A DNA stretch of 64,000 nt from RPQJ01 sp963754125 (lineage in GTDB: Bacteria > Pseudomonadota > Gammaproteobacteria > Steroidobacterales > Steroidobacteraceae). The position numbers and the translations under genes were made by a program. The stretch is from contig CAVWEX010000014.1 in the NCBI GenBank assembly GCA_963754125.1, positions 682,001 to 746,000 of the forward strand. The letters run 5' to 3'. Shown here piece after piece: positions 1 to 8,096 of the stretch (position 1 is the stretch's first letter; each line of letters starts with the position of its first letter). Below the pieces are notes generated by a model that did no database searches, was not told where the DNA came from, and worked only from the letters and a program-made list of their open reading frames with translations.

Positions 1-172
1 GCAGCAGCACATTGCGCAGCTCGTCGTAGGCGACCGAGGAGATCACGTTGTCGATCGCCCGGCGAGCCCGCGCCTGCTGGTAGCGGTCGCGTGCGAACAT
101 GAACGCGGCGACCACGAGCGCAAGGCCCAGTAGCACCCACAACCACAGCGGCAGTCCGAGCACCATGTTCAT
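1..172 (-). CDS. N-terminal part of a membrane-anchored NERD-like protein (cut by window edge)
   Basis: The first 57 codons of a gene that runs off the left edge. It opens MNMVLGLPLWLWVLLGLALV, a single hydrophobic anchor of about 20 residues, followed by a basic linker and the segment AIDNVISSVAYDELRNVLL. That layout (one N-terminal helix, then a helix leading to a conserved DG-rich strand) resembles nuclease-related-domain (NERD) proteins found after thrC in relatives, but the diagnostic core lies outside the window. The ATG overlaps the thrC stop codon (ATGA), so it is probably the last gene of the thr transcript. Family assignment is inference; that it is a real gene is well supported by the overlap and the membrane segment. 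Confidence 0.5.
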   Translation of the reverse strand, partial: MNMVLGLPLWLWVLLGLALVVAAFMFARDRYQQARARRAIDNVISSVAYDELRNVLL

Positions 173-1473
173 GCAAGCTTCCCCAGTTCCACGCGCAGCG
201 CCTCGAGTTCAGGCTCGATCTCGACCTGCAACGAGGGCAGCGCAAGCAGCGCAGCCAGCGCGTCCGGGACAGGCACGTTCGCGCCGATCAGCGGTTCCAC
301 CACGTCGTTGAACTTGGCCGGGTGGGCCGTGGCCACGAGCACCCAGCGAGCCGCACGTCGCGGCGCCTCGAGGCGACGATAGACGCAGGCTGCAGTCGCA
401 GTGTGTGGGCACCACGTCTGCCCGAGTTCGCGGTGGTCCCGGCGGATGGTCGCGCGGATCTCCTCGTCGCTCACCGCCTGCGCGGTGATCTTCCGCTGCA
501 GCACGGTGAGCTGCGGGAAGAGCCAGCGCAGGCGCTCCATGTTGCTCGGGTTGCCGACATCCATGGCGGACGCCAGCGTCGGGAGGCTCGCCCGCGGACG
601 CCACTCCCCGCTCACGAGGAAGTCCGGCACCGTCAGGTTGGCATTGCTAGCGAGCACGATCTCGCCGATCGGCAACCCCACCTCGCGGGCCCACACGCAG
701 GCGAGCGCATTGCCGAGATTGCCGGTCGGAATGATGAAATTCGGTGCCGTGCCGTCGTGCCGTGCGAGTTCGAGACTGGCCTTCGCGTAGTAGACCATCT
801 GCGGCAGGAGTCGCCCCACGTTGATGCTGTTGGCGGAGGACAGCTGCAGCGACGCGGCGAGCTCGGGGTCCACGAAGGCGTCCTTCACCAGACGCTGGCA
901 GTCGTCGAAGCTGCCGGCCACCGACAGCGTGCGCACGTTGCCGCCCCAGCAGGCGAGCTGCTTTTCCTGGCGGGGCGAGACGAGGCCGCGCGGATACAGC
1001 ACCACGACGTTCACCCACGGGCGGCCGTGGAAGGCCGCCGCGACCGCGCCACCGGTGTCGCCCGACGTCGCAACGAGGATGGTGAGCCGGCGCGGGTCCT
1101 CGCGCGGAATGCGCTCGAGCGTCGCCGCGAGAAATCGCGCCCCGAAGTCCTTGAAGGCCGCGGTCGGGCCGTGGAACAGCTCGAGCACCGACAGCGGCCC
1201 GCCGGCGCCCGATACCTCGACCACGGGAGCCGGGAAGTCGAATGCGTCGCGGGTGATTCCGGCGAGTCGTCCCGCCATCACGTCGCCGGCGGCGAAGGGC
1301 CGCAGCAGCTGTTCCGCAAGTGCGGGCAGGTCCGTGGCGTCTGCAAGATCGCCGGGCACGATCCGTGGCAGCGTCTCCGGCACGTACAGCCCGCCGTCCG
1401 GCGCGAGTCCGCGTGCGATGGCCGCGCCGAGCCCCGTGGCGTGCCGGTCGTCGCGCGTGCTGACGTAGCGCAT
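169..1473 (-). CDS. thrC: Threonine synthase
   Basis: A 434-residue PLP enzyme converting O-phospho-L-homoserine to L-threonine, the last step of the pathway. The start is the ATG of MRYVSTRDD, which overlaps the thrB stop (ATGA); reading further upstream runs into antisense-like sequence inside thrB. The Y-S-T-R N-terminus is typical of the family, and the PLP lysine sits in FHGPTAAFKDFGARF. Length matches the E. coli-type class (about 430). It is the third gene of a tightly overlapping thrA-thrB-thrC operon, so translation is probably coupled. No defect seen. Confidence 0.96.
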   Translation of the reverse strand: MRYVSTRDDRHATGLGAAIARGLAPDGGLYVPETLPRIVPGDLADATDLPALAEQLLRPFAAGDVMAGRLAGITRDAFDFPAPVVEVSGAGGPLSVLELFHGPTAAFKDFGARFLAATLERIPREDPRRLTILVATSGDTGGAVAAAFHGRPWVNVVVLYPRGLVSPRQEKQLACWGGNVRTLSVAGSFDDCQRLVKDAFVDPELAASLQLSSANSINVGRLLPQMVYYAKASLELARHDGTAPNFIIPTGNLGNALACVWAREVGLPIGEIVLASNANLTVPDFLVSGEWRPRASLPTLASAMDVGNPSNMERLRWLFPQLTVLQRKITAQAVSDEEIRATIRRDHRELGQTWCPHTATAACVYRRLEAPRRAARWVLVATAHPAKFNDVVEPLIGANVPVPDALAALLALPSLQVEIEPELEALRVELGKLA

Positions 1474-2414
1474 CAGCCCTCCACCACTCGTGCGCCCGTC
1501 GGATCGAGCGTGGAGACCCAGCTGTCGCACTCGAGCCCGTGCCGGCGGAAGGCGGCGACCATGCCCGCGCGCACGGCGTCGGCCGCGGGCTCCTCCACCC
1601 ACGCGAAGACCGTGGGACCCGCGCCCGAGATCGAGCAGCCGAGCGCACCGCCCGCGAGCGCGGCCTGCTTCACCTCGGCAAAGCCCGGGATCAGCACCTG
1701 GCGCTGCGGTTCGATCACCACGTCGAGCAGCGACTCGCGGATCAGCGGCAGGTCGTCCGTGTAGCAGCCGGCGAGGAAGCCGGCGAGATTGGCCTGCTGC
1801 CATATGACGTCCGACAGCGCGACCGTGGGGCTCAGGATGGCGCGCGCCTCGCGGGTCGCGAGCACCATGTGCGGGTGCACGAGCACGCAGCGCACGCTCG
1901 CGGGCACGGGAATCTGCTTCACGTGCGGGTCGTCGATGCCCACCGTCAGCACCAGCCCGCCGTAGAGCGACGGCGCGATGTTGTCCGCGTGCACCGAGCC
2001 GCTTGCGACCTTCTCGCCCTGCATGGCGAAGCGCAGCAGCTGCGTGCGGTCGAGCGGCTGCTCGACGAGCGCCGCCGCGGCCACGACCGCCGCCACGGCC
2101 GAGGCTGCCGAACCCCCGAGGCCGGAGCCCAGCGGGATGCCCTTCTCCACCTCGAGGTCGAAGCCGTGCGCGAGGCCGAGCCCGCGCGCCAGCGCCAGCG
2201 CGGCCATGCCCGCGGTATTGCGCTCGGCCACCAGGGGCAGGTCCTCGACCACGCCGCGGATCGAACGGATCGACACGCCGGGTTCGTCGCGACGCGTGGC
2301 CGTGACGCGGTCACCGAGCGCCGCGACCGAGTGGCCGAGGATGTCGAAGCCGACCGCGACGTTGCCGACGCTCGCCGGCGCAAACGCGGTCGCCCGCTCG
2401 CGCCGACTCGTCAC
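1473..2414 (-). CDS. thrB: Homoserine kinase
   Basis: A 313-residue GHMP-superfamily kinase that phosphorylates L-homoserine with ATP. The N-terminal segment ATAFAPASVGNVAVGFDILG and the phosphate-binding loop IPLGSGLGGSAASAVAAV are characteristic. A C-terminal glycine-rich segment (SISGAGPTVFAW) completes the fold. The start is GTG, overlapping the thrA stop codon as GTGA, and the stop overlaps the thrC ATG. The enzyme takes the product of the homoserine dehydrogenase half of ThrA and feeds ThrC. Confidence 0.96.
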   Translation of the reverse strand: MTSRRERATAFAPASVGNVAVGFDILGHSVAALGDRVTATRRDEPGVSIRSIRGVVEDLPLVAERNTAGMAALALARGLGLAHGFDLEVEKGIPLGSGLGGSAASAVAAVVAAAALVEQPLDRTQLLRFAMQGEKVASGSVHADNIAPSLYGGLVLTVGIDDPHVKQIPVPASVRCVLVHPHMVLATREARAILSPTVALSDVIWQQANLAGFLAGCYTDDLPLIRESLLDVVIEPQRQVLIPGFAEVKQAALAGGALGCSISGAGPTVFAWVEEPAADAVRAGMVAAFRRHGLECDSWVSTLDPTGARVVEG

Positions 2415-4885
2415 AAACGGGCCCCGAGGTAGGCACAGACCCGCAGCAGGTCGGCGAACACGCCCGCCGCCGTGACGGCGGGACCGGCGCCCGGGCCCTG
2501 CACGATCAGCGGGTTCTGGTCGTAGCGCGCGGTCTGGAATCGCACGATGTTGTCGGTCAGCGCGATGTTGGCGAACGGGTGGGAGCCGGGCAGCTCGACC
2601 ACGCCCACCTCGGCGCGTCCATCCGCGCCGACGGCGCCCACGTAGCGCAGCACGTGGCCGCGCGCGCGTGCCGCCTCGAGGCGCGCGAGCATCGGCGCGT
2701 CGAACTCGTCGAGACGCTCGAGGAAATCCTGCACCCCGCCGCTCGCGAGCGCAGCGGGCACCAGGCTCTCGACTCGCACGTCCGCGAGCTCGAGCGCCAA
2801 CCCCATCTCGCGGGCGAGGATGATCAGCTTGCGTGCGACGTCCATGCCGGAGAGATCGTCGCGCGGGTCGGGCTCCGTGTAGCCGAGCGACTTGGCCTGC
2901 CGCACCACCGAGGAGAACGGCTGGCTGCCGTCCCAGGTGTTGAACAGATAGGCGAGCGTGCCGGAGAAGATGCCCTCGATGCGGCGGATCTCGTCGCCCG
3001 TCTCGCGCAGGTCGCGCAGCGTCTGGATCACCGGCAGGCCGGCGCCGACCGTGGCTTCGTACAGGTAGTGGGCGCCGGCGATCCGGCGCGCCTCGCGGAT
3101 GCGCTCGAACTCTCCGTGGGCCGCGCTGTTGGCCTTCTTGTTGGGCGTGACGACGTGGATTCCCTCGGACAGCCAGTGCGCGTAGCGGGCGGCCACCTCG
3201 GCGCTCGCGCTGCAGTCGATGATCACCGCGTGCGGGAAGTGGTCGGCGTGCACGTGCTCAGCGAAGGCGTCGAGGTCCACGGGATCGCCGCCCGCCGCGT
3301 AGGCGTCGCGCCACCCGCCGAGATCGATCGCGCCGGGACTCAAGCGCATGGTGCGCGACCCGGCGATGGCACGGACGCGCAGGTCGAGCTTGAGGTCGCG
3401 CCGCAGGCGATCGACCTGCGAGGCCAGCTGGTCGAGCAGCGCGCCGCCGACGAGCCCGGGCCCGATCAGGCCGATCGAGACCGTGTGGGCCGAGAGGTAG
3501 AAACCCGAGTGCACCGCGCGCAGCGCGCGGGCGCTGTTGCGCCCGTCGATCACGACCGAGATGTTGCGCTCCGAGGCGCCCTGGGCGATGGCCCGAACGC
3601 TCACGCCGGCGTTGCCGAGCGCGCCGAACACCTGGGCGGCTACGCCGTGCGCGCCGGCCATGCCGTCGCCCACCACGGCGAGGATGCTGCAGCTGCGGTT
3701 GACCTCGATGCTCTGGATCTGGCCCTCGCGCAGCTCGGGCTCGAAGGCACGACGCACCACCCGTTCGGCCCGCTCGGCCTCCACTTCCGGCACGGCGAAG
3801 CAGATCGAGTGCTCCGAGCTGCCCTGCGAGATCAGGATCACCGAGATCCCCTCCTCGCGCAGCGCCCCGAACAGGCGGTGGGCGGTGCCCGGAACGCCGA
3901 TCATGCCCGCGCCCTCGAGGTTCACGAGCGCGATGCGCTCGACCGTCGTGATGCCCTTGACCAGCGGCGCAGGCGCGGTGCGGTCGTGGATCACCGTGCC
4001 CGGCGCCTGCGGCGCGAAGGTGTTGCGGATCCAGATCGGGATGCGCTTGTGGACCGCGGGCGCCATGGTCTGCGGGTGGATGACCTTGGCGCCGAAATAG
4101 GCGAGCTCCATCGCTTCGCTGTACGAGAGCGCCTCGATGACCTGGGCCTCCGGCACGAGGCGCGGGTCGGCGCTCAGCACGCCGTCCACGTCGGTCCAGA
4201 TGACGATCTCGGCCGCGTCGAGCAGCGCGCCGAAGATCGACGCCGAGAAGTCGCTGCCGTTGCGACCGAGCGTGGTCTGAAGCCCCTGGGTATCCGTGGC
4301 GATGAAGCCGGTGATCACGACCGTGCCGGCGAAGTCGGCCGGCAGGACGTCGTCCAGGTTGGCCCGGGACTGGTCCCAGCGCACGCCGGGACCGAGCGGA
4401 CCCCACTCGACCAGCAGGACGCGGCGCGCGTCGAGCCAGAGCACGTGCCCGCTGGTCCGACCGCGGCTGCGCAGCGCACGCTCGAAGATGCGCGTGGACC
4501 AGAGCTCGCCGTAGCCCGCGATCAGGTCGCGCATGGTCGTGGAGGCGGCGCGCACCAGCCGGACCGTCTGCAGGATGCCGGCGACATCGCGGCAGTCGCC
4601 GTCGAGCTCGGCGACGAACTCGTCGAGCAGGGGGCCTGCGAGCAGGTCGCGGGCGACCCCGACGTGGCGGTCGCGCAGCTCGCGGATGCGATCATCGAGC
4701 GACGGATCCTGCTGCTCGGCGAGGGACACCAGCGTCAGCAACGCGTCCGTGACACCACGGCAGGCCGACAGCACCACCGCCTTGCGCGGCGTCGGGTCGC
4801 CCTCGATGATCTGCGCGACGCGCTCCATGCACGCCGCGTCGGCGACGCTCGATCCGCCGAATTTATGGACTTTCCAGGCTTCCAC
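2411..4885 (-). CDS. thrA: Bifunctional aspartokinase / homoserine dehydrogenase
   Basis: An 824-residue fusion catalysing the first and third steps from aspartate to homoserine. The aspartokinase half opens with VHKFGGSSVADA and extends to about residue 290. Two ACT-type regulatory segments follow (near ALVNLEGAGMIGVPGTAHRL and CSILAVVGDGMAGAHGVAAQ), which in this family bind an inhibitory amino acid, usually threonine. The dehydrogenase half begins with the nucleotide loop IGLIGPGLVGGALL and contains VVTPNKKANS and the substrate region IEGIFSGTLAYLFNTW. The start is GTG. MetL has the same architecture; the thrB-thrC context favours thrA. Confidence 0.94.
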   Translation of the reverse strand: MEAWKVHKFGGSSVADAACMERVAQIIEGDPTPRKAVVLSACRGVTDALLTLVSLAEQQDPSLDDRIRELRDRHVGVARDLLAGPLLDEFVAELDGDCRDVAGILQTVRLVRAASTTMRDLIAGYGELWSTRIFERALRSRGRTSGHVLWLDARRVLLVEWGPLGPGVRWDQSRANLDDVLPADFAGTVVITGFIATDTQGLQTTLGRNGSDFSASIFGALLDAAEIVIWTDVDGVLSADPRLVPEAQVIEALSYSEAMELAYFGAKVIHPQTMAPAVHKRIPIWIRNTFAPQAPGTVIHDRTAPAPLVKGITTVERIALVNLEGAGMIGVPGTAHRLFGALREEGISVILISQGSSEHSICFAVPEVEAERAERVVRRAFEPELREGQIQSIEVNRSCSILAVVGDGMAGAHGVAAQVFGALGNAGVSVRAIAQGASERNISVVIDGRNSARALRAVHSGFYLSAHTVSIGLIGPGLVGGALLDQLASQVDRLRRDLKLDLRVRAIAGSRTMRLSPGAIDLGGWRDAYAAGGDPVDLDAFAEHVHADHFPHAVIIDCSASAEVAARYAHWLSEGIHVVTPNKKANSAAHGEFERIREARRIAGAHYLYEATVGAGLPVIQTLRDLRETGDEIRRIEGIFSGTLAYLFNTWDGSQPFSSVVRQAKSLGYTEPDPRDDLSGMDVARKLIILAREMGLALELADVRVESLVPAALASGGVQDFLERLDEFDAPMLARLEAARARGHVLRYVGAVGADGRAEVGVVELPGSHPFANIALTDNIVRFQTARYDQNPLIVQGPGAGPAVTAAGVFADLLRVCAYLGARL

Positions 4886-4988
4886 GCTCCACGCCCTCTC
4901 GTTCAGCCGCCCACGGGATCGCGCCGGCGGGTCGCAGCCACGCGACGGGCCGGATGCGGCTCGGGCGGAGGGGACTCCTTCGGCGCGG

Positions 4989-5018
4989 TTGTCCGGCGAC
5001 AGGTCGAAAGACTGTATC
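4989..5018 (+). promoter_or_regulatory. Possible sigma-70 promoter for the nucleotidyltransferase gene
   Basis: TTGTCC at 4989-4994 and TGTATC at 5013-5018 are separated by 18 bases, in the 165-base divergent gap between thrA and the gene at 5051. The predicted start point is about 25 bases before the ATG. The match is only moderate. No leader peptide or attenuator for thrA was seen in this gap. Confidence 0.3.
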
Positions 5019-5050
5019 TGCTCGCCGCGCGGCAGGCAAACTAGCGCGCC

Positions 5051-5668
5051 ATGGATCTGGTGGAATCCTTAGGACTGCATGCCGCGATCCTTGCGGCGGG
5101 GCCGTCCACGCGCTTCGGCAGCCCCAAGCAGCTGGTGCGGCTCGAGGGCGGGCTCGTCCTGCACCGCGCGGTCGCGAACGCCGCAAGCGTGGCCGGCCAC
5201 TCCGTGACCGTCGTGCTCGGTGCCCATGCCCGGGAGGTCGCACCGGCGTTGCGGCTGTCCTCGGCGTCGGTCGTGGTGAACCGCGACTGGGCCGAGGGCC
5301 TCGCCAGCTCGATTCGTGCCGCCGTGCGGGGTACGCCGCCGCGCTGCGAGGCCCTGTTGCTGCTGCTCGCGGACCAGGCGGCCGTCTCGGGGGAAGACCT
5401 CCGGCGGCTGTTCGCGGCCTGGCGGCGTCACCCGGTCCTCATCGCAGCCGCACTGCACGGCGGCACGCCCGGGCTGCCGGCGATTTTTCCGCGCTGGGCC
5501 TTCACCGACCTGCTCGAGCTGCGCGGCGACCGCGACGCGGGTCAGGTCCTCCGGCGCAACGTGGATCGGGTGGTCCGGGTCCCCATGCCGAACGCCGGGC
5601 TCGCCCTCGATACCCCCGAGGACCTGCTCGCGCTCGGTGCTTCGGTTGCCGCTGACGGGCTCCCATGA
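5051..5668 (+). CDS. MobA/MocA-like nucleotidyltransferase
   Basis: A 205-residue protein with the GT-A fold signature AAILAAGPSTRFGSPKQLV at residues 11-29, where the glycine-rich loop and lysine bind the NTP. It also has the metal-site region LLLLLADQAAVSGEDLRRL and a C-terminal LALDTPEDLLAL. These are the marks of the MocA/MobA-like family, which transfers CMP or GMP to molybdopterin in cofactor maturation. No molybdenum-cofactor or xanthine-dehydrogenase gene is next to it, so the substrate is uncertain. It is divergent from thrA. The ATG has no clear Shine-Dalgarno sequence. Confidence 0.8.
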   Translation: MDLVESLGLHAAILAAGPSTRFGSPKQLVRLEGGLVLHRAVANAASVAGHSVTVVLGAHAREVAPALRLSSASVVVNRDWAEGLASSIRAAVRGTPPRCEALLLLLADQAAVSGEDLRRLFAAWRRHPVLIAAALHGGTPGLPAIFPRWAFTDLLELRGDRDAGQVLRRNVDRVVRVPMPNAGLALDTPEDLLALGASVAADGLP

Positions 5669-5815
5669 GGGGGCTATCATCCGGACGCGCTGGGACGCGG
5701 CCGCCGGCCCGGACCCGCCAACTGAGACACGCCTCGTGGATTTCGGCGAACGAAATCGGGAATCCTCCGGGCTGCGGTTAGACTCCCGCGACGGTCATAT
5801 TCTGGAGACACGCTC

Positions 5816-6391
5816 ATGCATGGATTTTCGCTCTCGGCCGCCTGTTCGGGCGCTGTGGGAACCCTGGTCGCCAGCGTCGCAATGGCCGGACCGGTCGGCG
5901 ACCAGTACCGGGGCGGCGTGTTCGGCCTGGGCTGGAACTCGAGCAAGGCCGCGATCGAGGCCAAGTATCCGGGCGGCACGTGGGCCGCGGATGAGGAGGG
6001 CCGGGCCGAGTACTGCGTCGCGAGCCGCCAGTCGCTGCTCAAGCTGCCGGCCCAGCACCAGACCAAGCAGCTGTGCTTCCTGATAGGCTCCGATGGCACG
6101 CTCGGCAGCGTGACCGCACACATGGATGCGTCGCTGCCCGCCCTGCTCGCGGTCGTCAACCGTTCGCGCACGACCTTCGGAGACTTCGACTCGGTCCGCC
6201 GCGACGACTCGTCGATCCAGGCGCGGTCCACGGCCATGCTGTGGACGCGCGACGCGCCCTACGTCGTGCAGGTGGCGAGCAGCAACGACAGCAGCGGCAA
6301 GCCGCTCGAGGTGACGTTCACGATCGCCGACGAGGCTGCCATTCACACCGACGGTGCCGCGCGGGTCTCGCACAAGCCGCCCGGCATGTAA
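5816..6391 (+). CDS. Secreted protein of unknown function
   Basis: A 191-residue protein with an N-terminal export signal (hydrophobic stretch ending SVAMAGPVG, cleavage likely near residue 24). A GGAG ribosome site sits about ten bases before the ATG. The mature part has FGLGWNSSKAAIEAKYPGG near its start, which looks like a small repeat-type fold for a periplasmic protein, and two cysteines that could form a disulfide (EYCVAS and QLCFLI). The 147-base gap before it contains a 7-bp inverted repeat (5739-5757) without a T-run. I do not recognise the family. The next gene is an unrelated SDR enzyme. Confidence 0.7.
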   Translation: MHGFSLSAACSGAVGTLVASVAMAGPVGDQYRGGVFGLGWNSSKAAIEAKYPGGTWAADEEGRAEYCVASRQSLLKLPAQHQTKQLCFLIGSDGTLGSVTAHMDASLPALLAVVNRSRTTFGDFDSVRRDDSSIQARSTAMLWTRDAPYVVQVASSNDSSGKPLEVTFTIADEAAIHTDGAARVSHKPPGM

Positions 6392-6448
6392 GCATCGAGC
6401 AGTCGCGCGGCAGCAATCCGCCCGCGCGGCTGCTGCGAAACGGGGGTC

Positions 6449-7426
6449 ATGACGCCTAACGCCCTGCGCGCCGGCATTGACCGCCTGCTCGACGCCTCCG
6501 TCTTCTTCTCCTTCGACCGCGGCGGCTACGTCCGCCACGCGGCCGCCTTCGGCCCGAATGATCTCGCGGCCGACCTGGCTGGCCGCGTGTGCCTCGTCAC
6601 GGGCGCAAACTCGGGCATCGGCTTCGAGACCTCCGCGAGCCTTGCGGAACGCGGCGCGACCGTGTGGATGCTGTGCCGCGACCGCAGCCGCGGCGAGGCC
6701 GCGCTGCGCGAGGTGAGGAATCGGACCGGCTCGCGGCGCGTTCACCTCGGCCTGCTGGATGTCGCGGACCCCGACTCGGTCCGGAATTTCGCGTCCGCCT
6801 TCACGGCGCCGCGCGTCGACGTCCTCGTGCACAACGCCGGCGTGCTGCCCGCCGAACGCATCCTGTCCGGCGACGGGCACGAGCTCACGCTTGCCACCCA
6901 TGTCCTCGGGCCCTGGCGGCTCACGAAGGCGCTGTTGCCGAAGCTGCGCACCTCCGCGGAACCGCGGGTGATCTTCGTGTCGTCGGGCGGCATGTACACG
7001 CAACGGCTGTCGCTCGCCGACGTCGAGTGGCAGGGACGCACCTACGACGGCGTCAGGGCCTACGCGCAGACCAAGCGGATGCAAGTCGTGCTGGCGCGCC
7101 TGCTGGCCGAGGACCTGCCCGGCGGCACCGTGAGCGCCATGCATCCGGGCTGGGCGGACACGCCTGCCGTGCGCAGCTCGTTGCCCCGGTTCTGGTCTGC
7201 GATGCGCGACCGTCTGCGCACGCCTGCCGAAGGCGCGGACACCGTGGTCTGGCTTGCGGCGAGCGACGCCGCACGCGGGCGCTCCGGCCGCTTCTGGTTC
7301 GACCGCGCCCCGCGCTCACCTCACCTGCTGCCGTGGACGCTCGAGTCGTCTGCGGATCGAGCCGCACTGCGGGCCTTCTGCGAGCGGCACACGGAAAGCC
7401 GTCGCACCCGAGCGCGCGCCGCCTGA
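6449..7426 (+). CDS. Short-chain dehydrogenase/reductase
   Basis: A 325-residue classical SDR oxidoreductase. The Rossmann cofactor loop is VCLVTGANSGIGFE (about residues 50-63). The NAG motif is VLVHNAGVLP, the catalytic serine is in VIFVSSGGMY, and the catalytic Tyr-Lys pair is in YAQTK. An arginine after the second strand (LCRDRSRGE) suggests NADP(H) preference. About 45 residues precede the Rossmann fold and the protein is longer than most SDRs, resembling DHRS12-type members that act on lipid-like substrates. The substrate cannot be deduced. It is convergent with the TerB gene. Confidence 0.88.
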   Translation: MTPNALRAGIDRLLDASVFFSFDRGGYVRHAAAFGPNDLAADLAGRVCLVTGANSGIGFETSASLAERGATVWMLCRDRSRGEAALREVRNRTGSRRVHLGLLDVADPDSVRNFASAFTAPRVDVLVHNAGVLPAERILSGDGHELTLATHVLGPWRLTKALLPKLRTSAEPRVIFVSSGGMYTQRLSLADVEWQGRTYDGVRAYAQTKRMQVVLARLLAEDLPGGTVSAMHPGWADTPAVRSSLPRFWSAMRDRLRTPAEGADTVVWLAASDAARGRSGRFWFDRAPRSPHLLPWTLESSADRAALRAFCERHTESRRTRARAA

Positions 7427-7449
7427 GAGGCGGACGCAGGCGCGCCGGC

Positions 7450-7902
7450 TCAGGCGCCGGTCGAGCGCAGCTTGGCGACGATGAACTCCCGGTGCGAGAC
7501 GTGCAGCAGGTCCGCGACCCGGCGGATCAGGTGCTCCTCGTAATGGTGCACGATGTTGTCGGCCTGTGCGACGCGCCACAACTGCTCCAGCAGCTGCAGC
7601 TTCTCCGCGTGGGAGAGGGTGCGATTGAGCTGCGAGGTGAACTGGTGCAGGTCGTGGGCACCGTCCACCATCCAGTCGGCGGAGGCGAGCAGCGCCTCGC
7701 ACTCCGCGCGCTCGAGGCCGAGCACCTCCCGGATCGACTCGAGCACCTGGCGTCGCTCGTCGGCGGCGACGTCGTAGTCGGCCCGCAGCACTTCCACCAG
7801 CAGCGCCGCGACCGCGAGGTTCCGCGCGTGTTCCTGCGCGGCCGCATCCTCGGCCGGCGCGGTGCCGAACGTGCTGACAAACCAGTTCTTGAGCTTGATC
7901 AC
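7450..7902 (-). CDS. TerB-family protein
   Basis: A 150-residue all-helical protein with the acidic helix signature of the TerB/DjlA-N fold: LLVEVLRADYDVAADERRQV near residues 40-60 and LWRVAQADNIVHHYEEHLIR near 115-135. TerB proteins are associated with tellurite resistance and membrane stress, with the acidic residues thought to bind metal. No other ter gene is present, so tellurite resistance should not be assumed. The GTG start beginning VIKLKNWF was chosen because a purine-rich GGCGGGACGGGAC precedes it and upstream sequence is low-complexity. It is divergent from the AbgT transporter gene. Confidence 0.8.
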   Translation of the reverse strand: MIKLKNWFVSTFGTAPAEDAAAQEHARNLAVAALLVEVLRADYDVAADERRQVLESIREVLGLERAECEALLASADWMVDGAHDLHQFTSQLNRTLSHAEKLQLLEQLWRVAQADNIVHHYEEHLIRRVADLLHVSHREFIVAKLRSTGA

Positions 7903-7992
7903 GTGTCCCGTCCCGCCTCGGACGCGCCCTTGAGAGTGGCCGGTCGCGTCCGGCCCCGCCATGCTGCCATCGGAGCGGCGCCCTGCCAAATC

Positions 7993-8024
7993 GGTGCGTT
8001 GGCCTGCGGGTGGCCAAGCGCACC
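7993..8024. promoter_or_regulatory. Strong hairpin in the TerB/abgT divergent region
   Basis: Arms GGTGCGTTGGCC (7993-8004) and GGCCAAGCGCACC (8012-8024) pair along 12 bases with one bulge around a 7-base loop. It lies 73 bases before the transporter ATG and about 90 bases upstream of the TerB start. It is not followed by a T-run on either strand, so a simple terminator is unlikely; an operator or leader structure is possible. Confidence 0.4.
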
Positions 8025-8096
8025 GGGCCCTCGCAGCGACGCTGTCGTCGAGCGGGGATTTCCGGTCTAATCCGGCGCTCGCGCCCCGGAGGACCG

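Noticed and set aside
2579..5044. 821-codon plus-strand frame opposite thrA
   Set aside because: Same cause as above; no recognisable motif, and thrA on the minus strand is complete with all domains.
5739..5757. GATTTCG/CGAAATC hairpin after the nucleotidyltransferase gene as a terminator
   Set aside because: The stem is only seven bases and GGGAATCC, not a T-run, follows.
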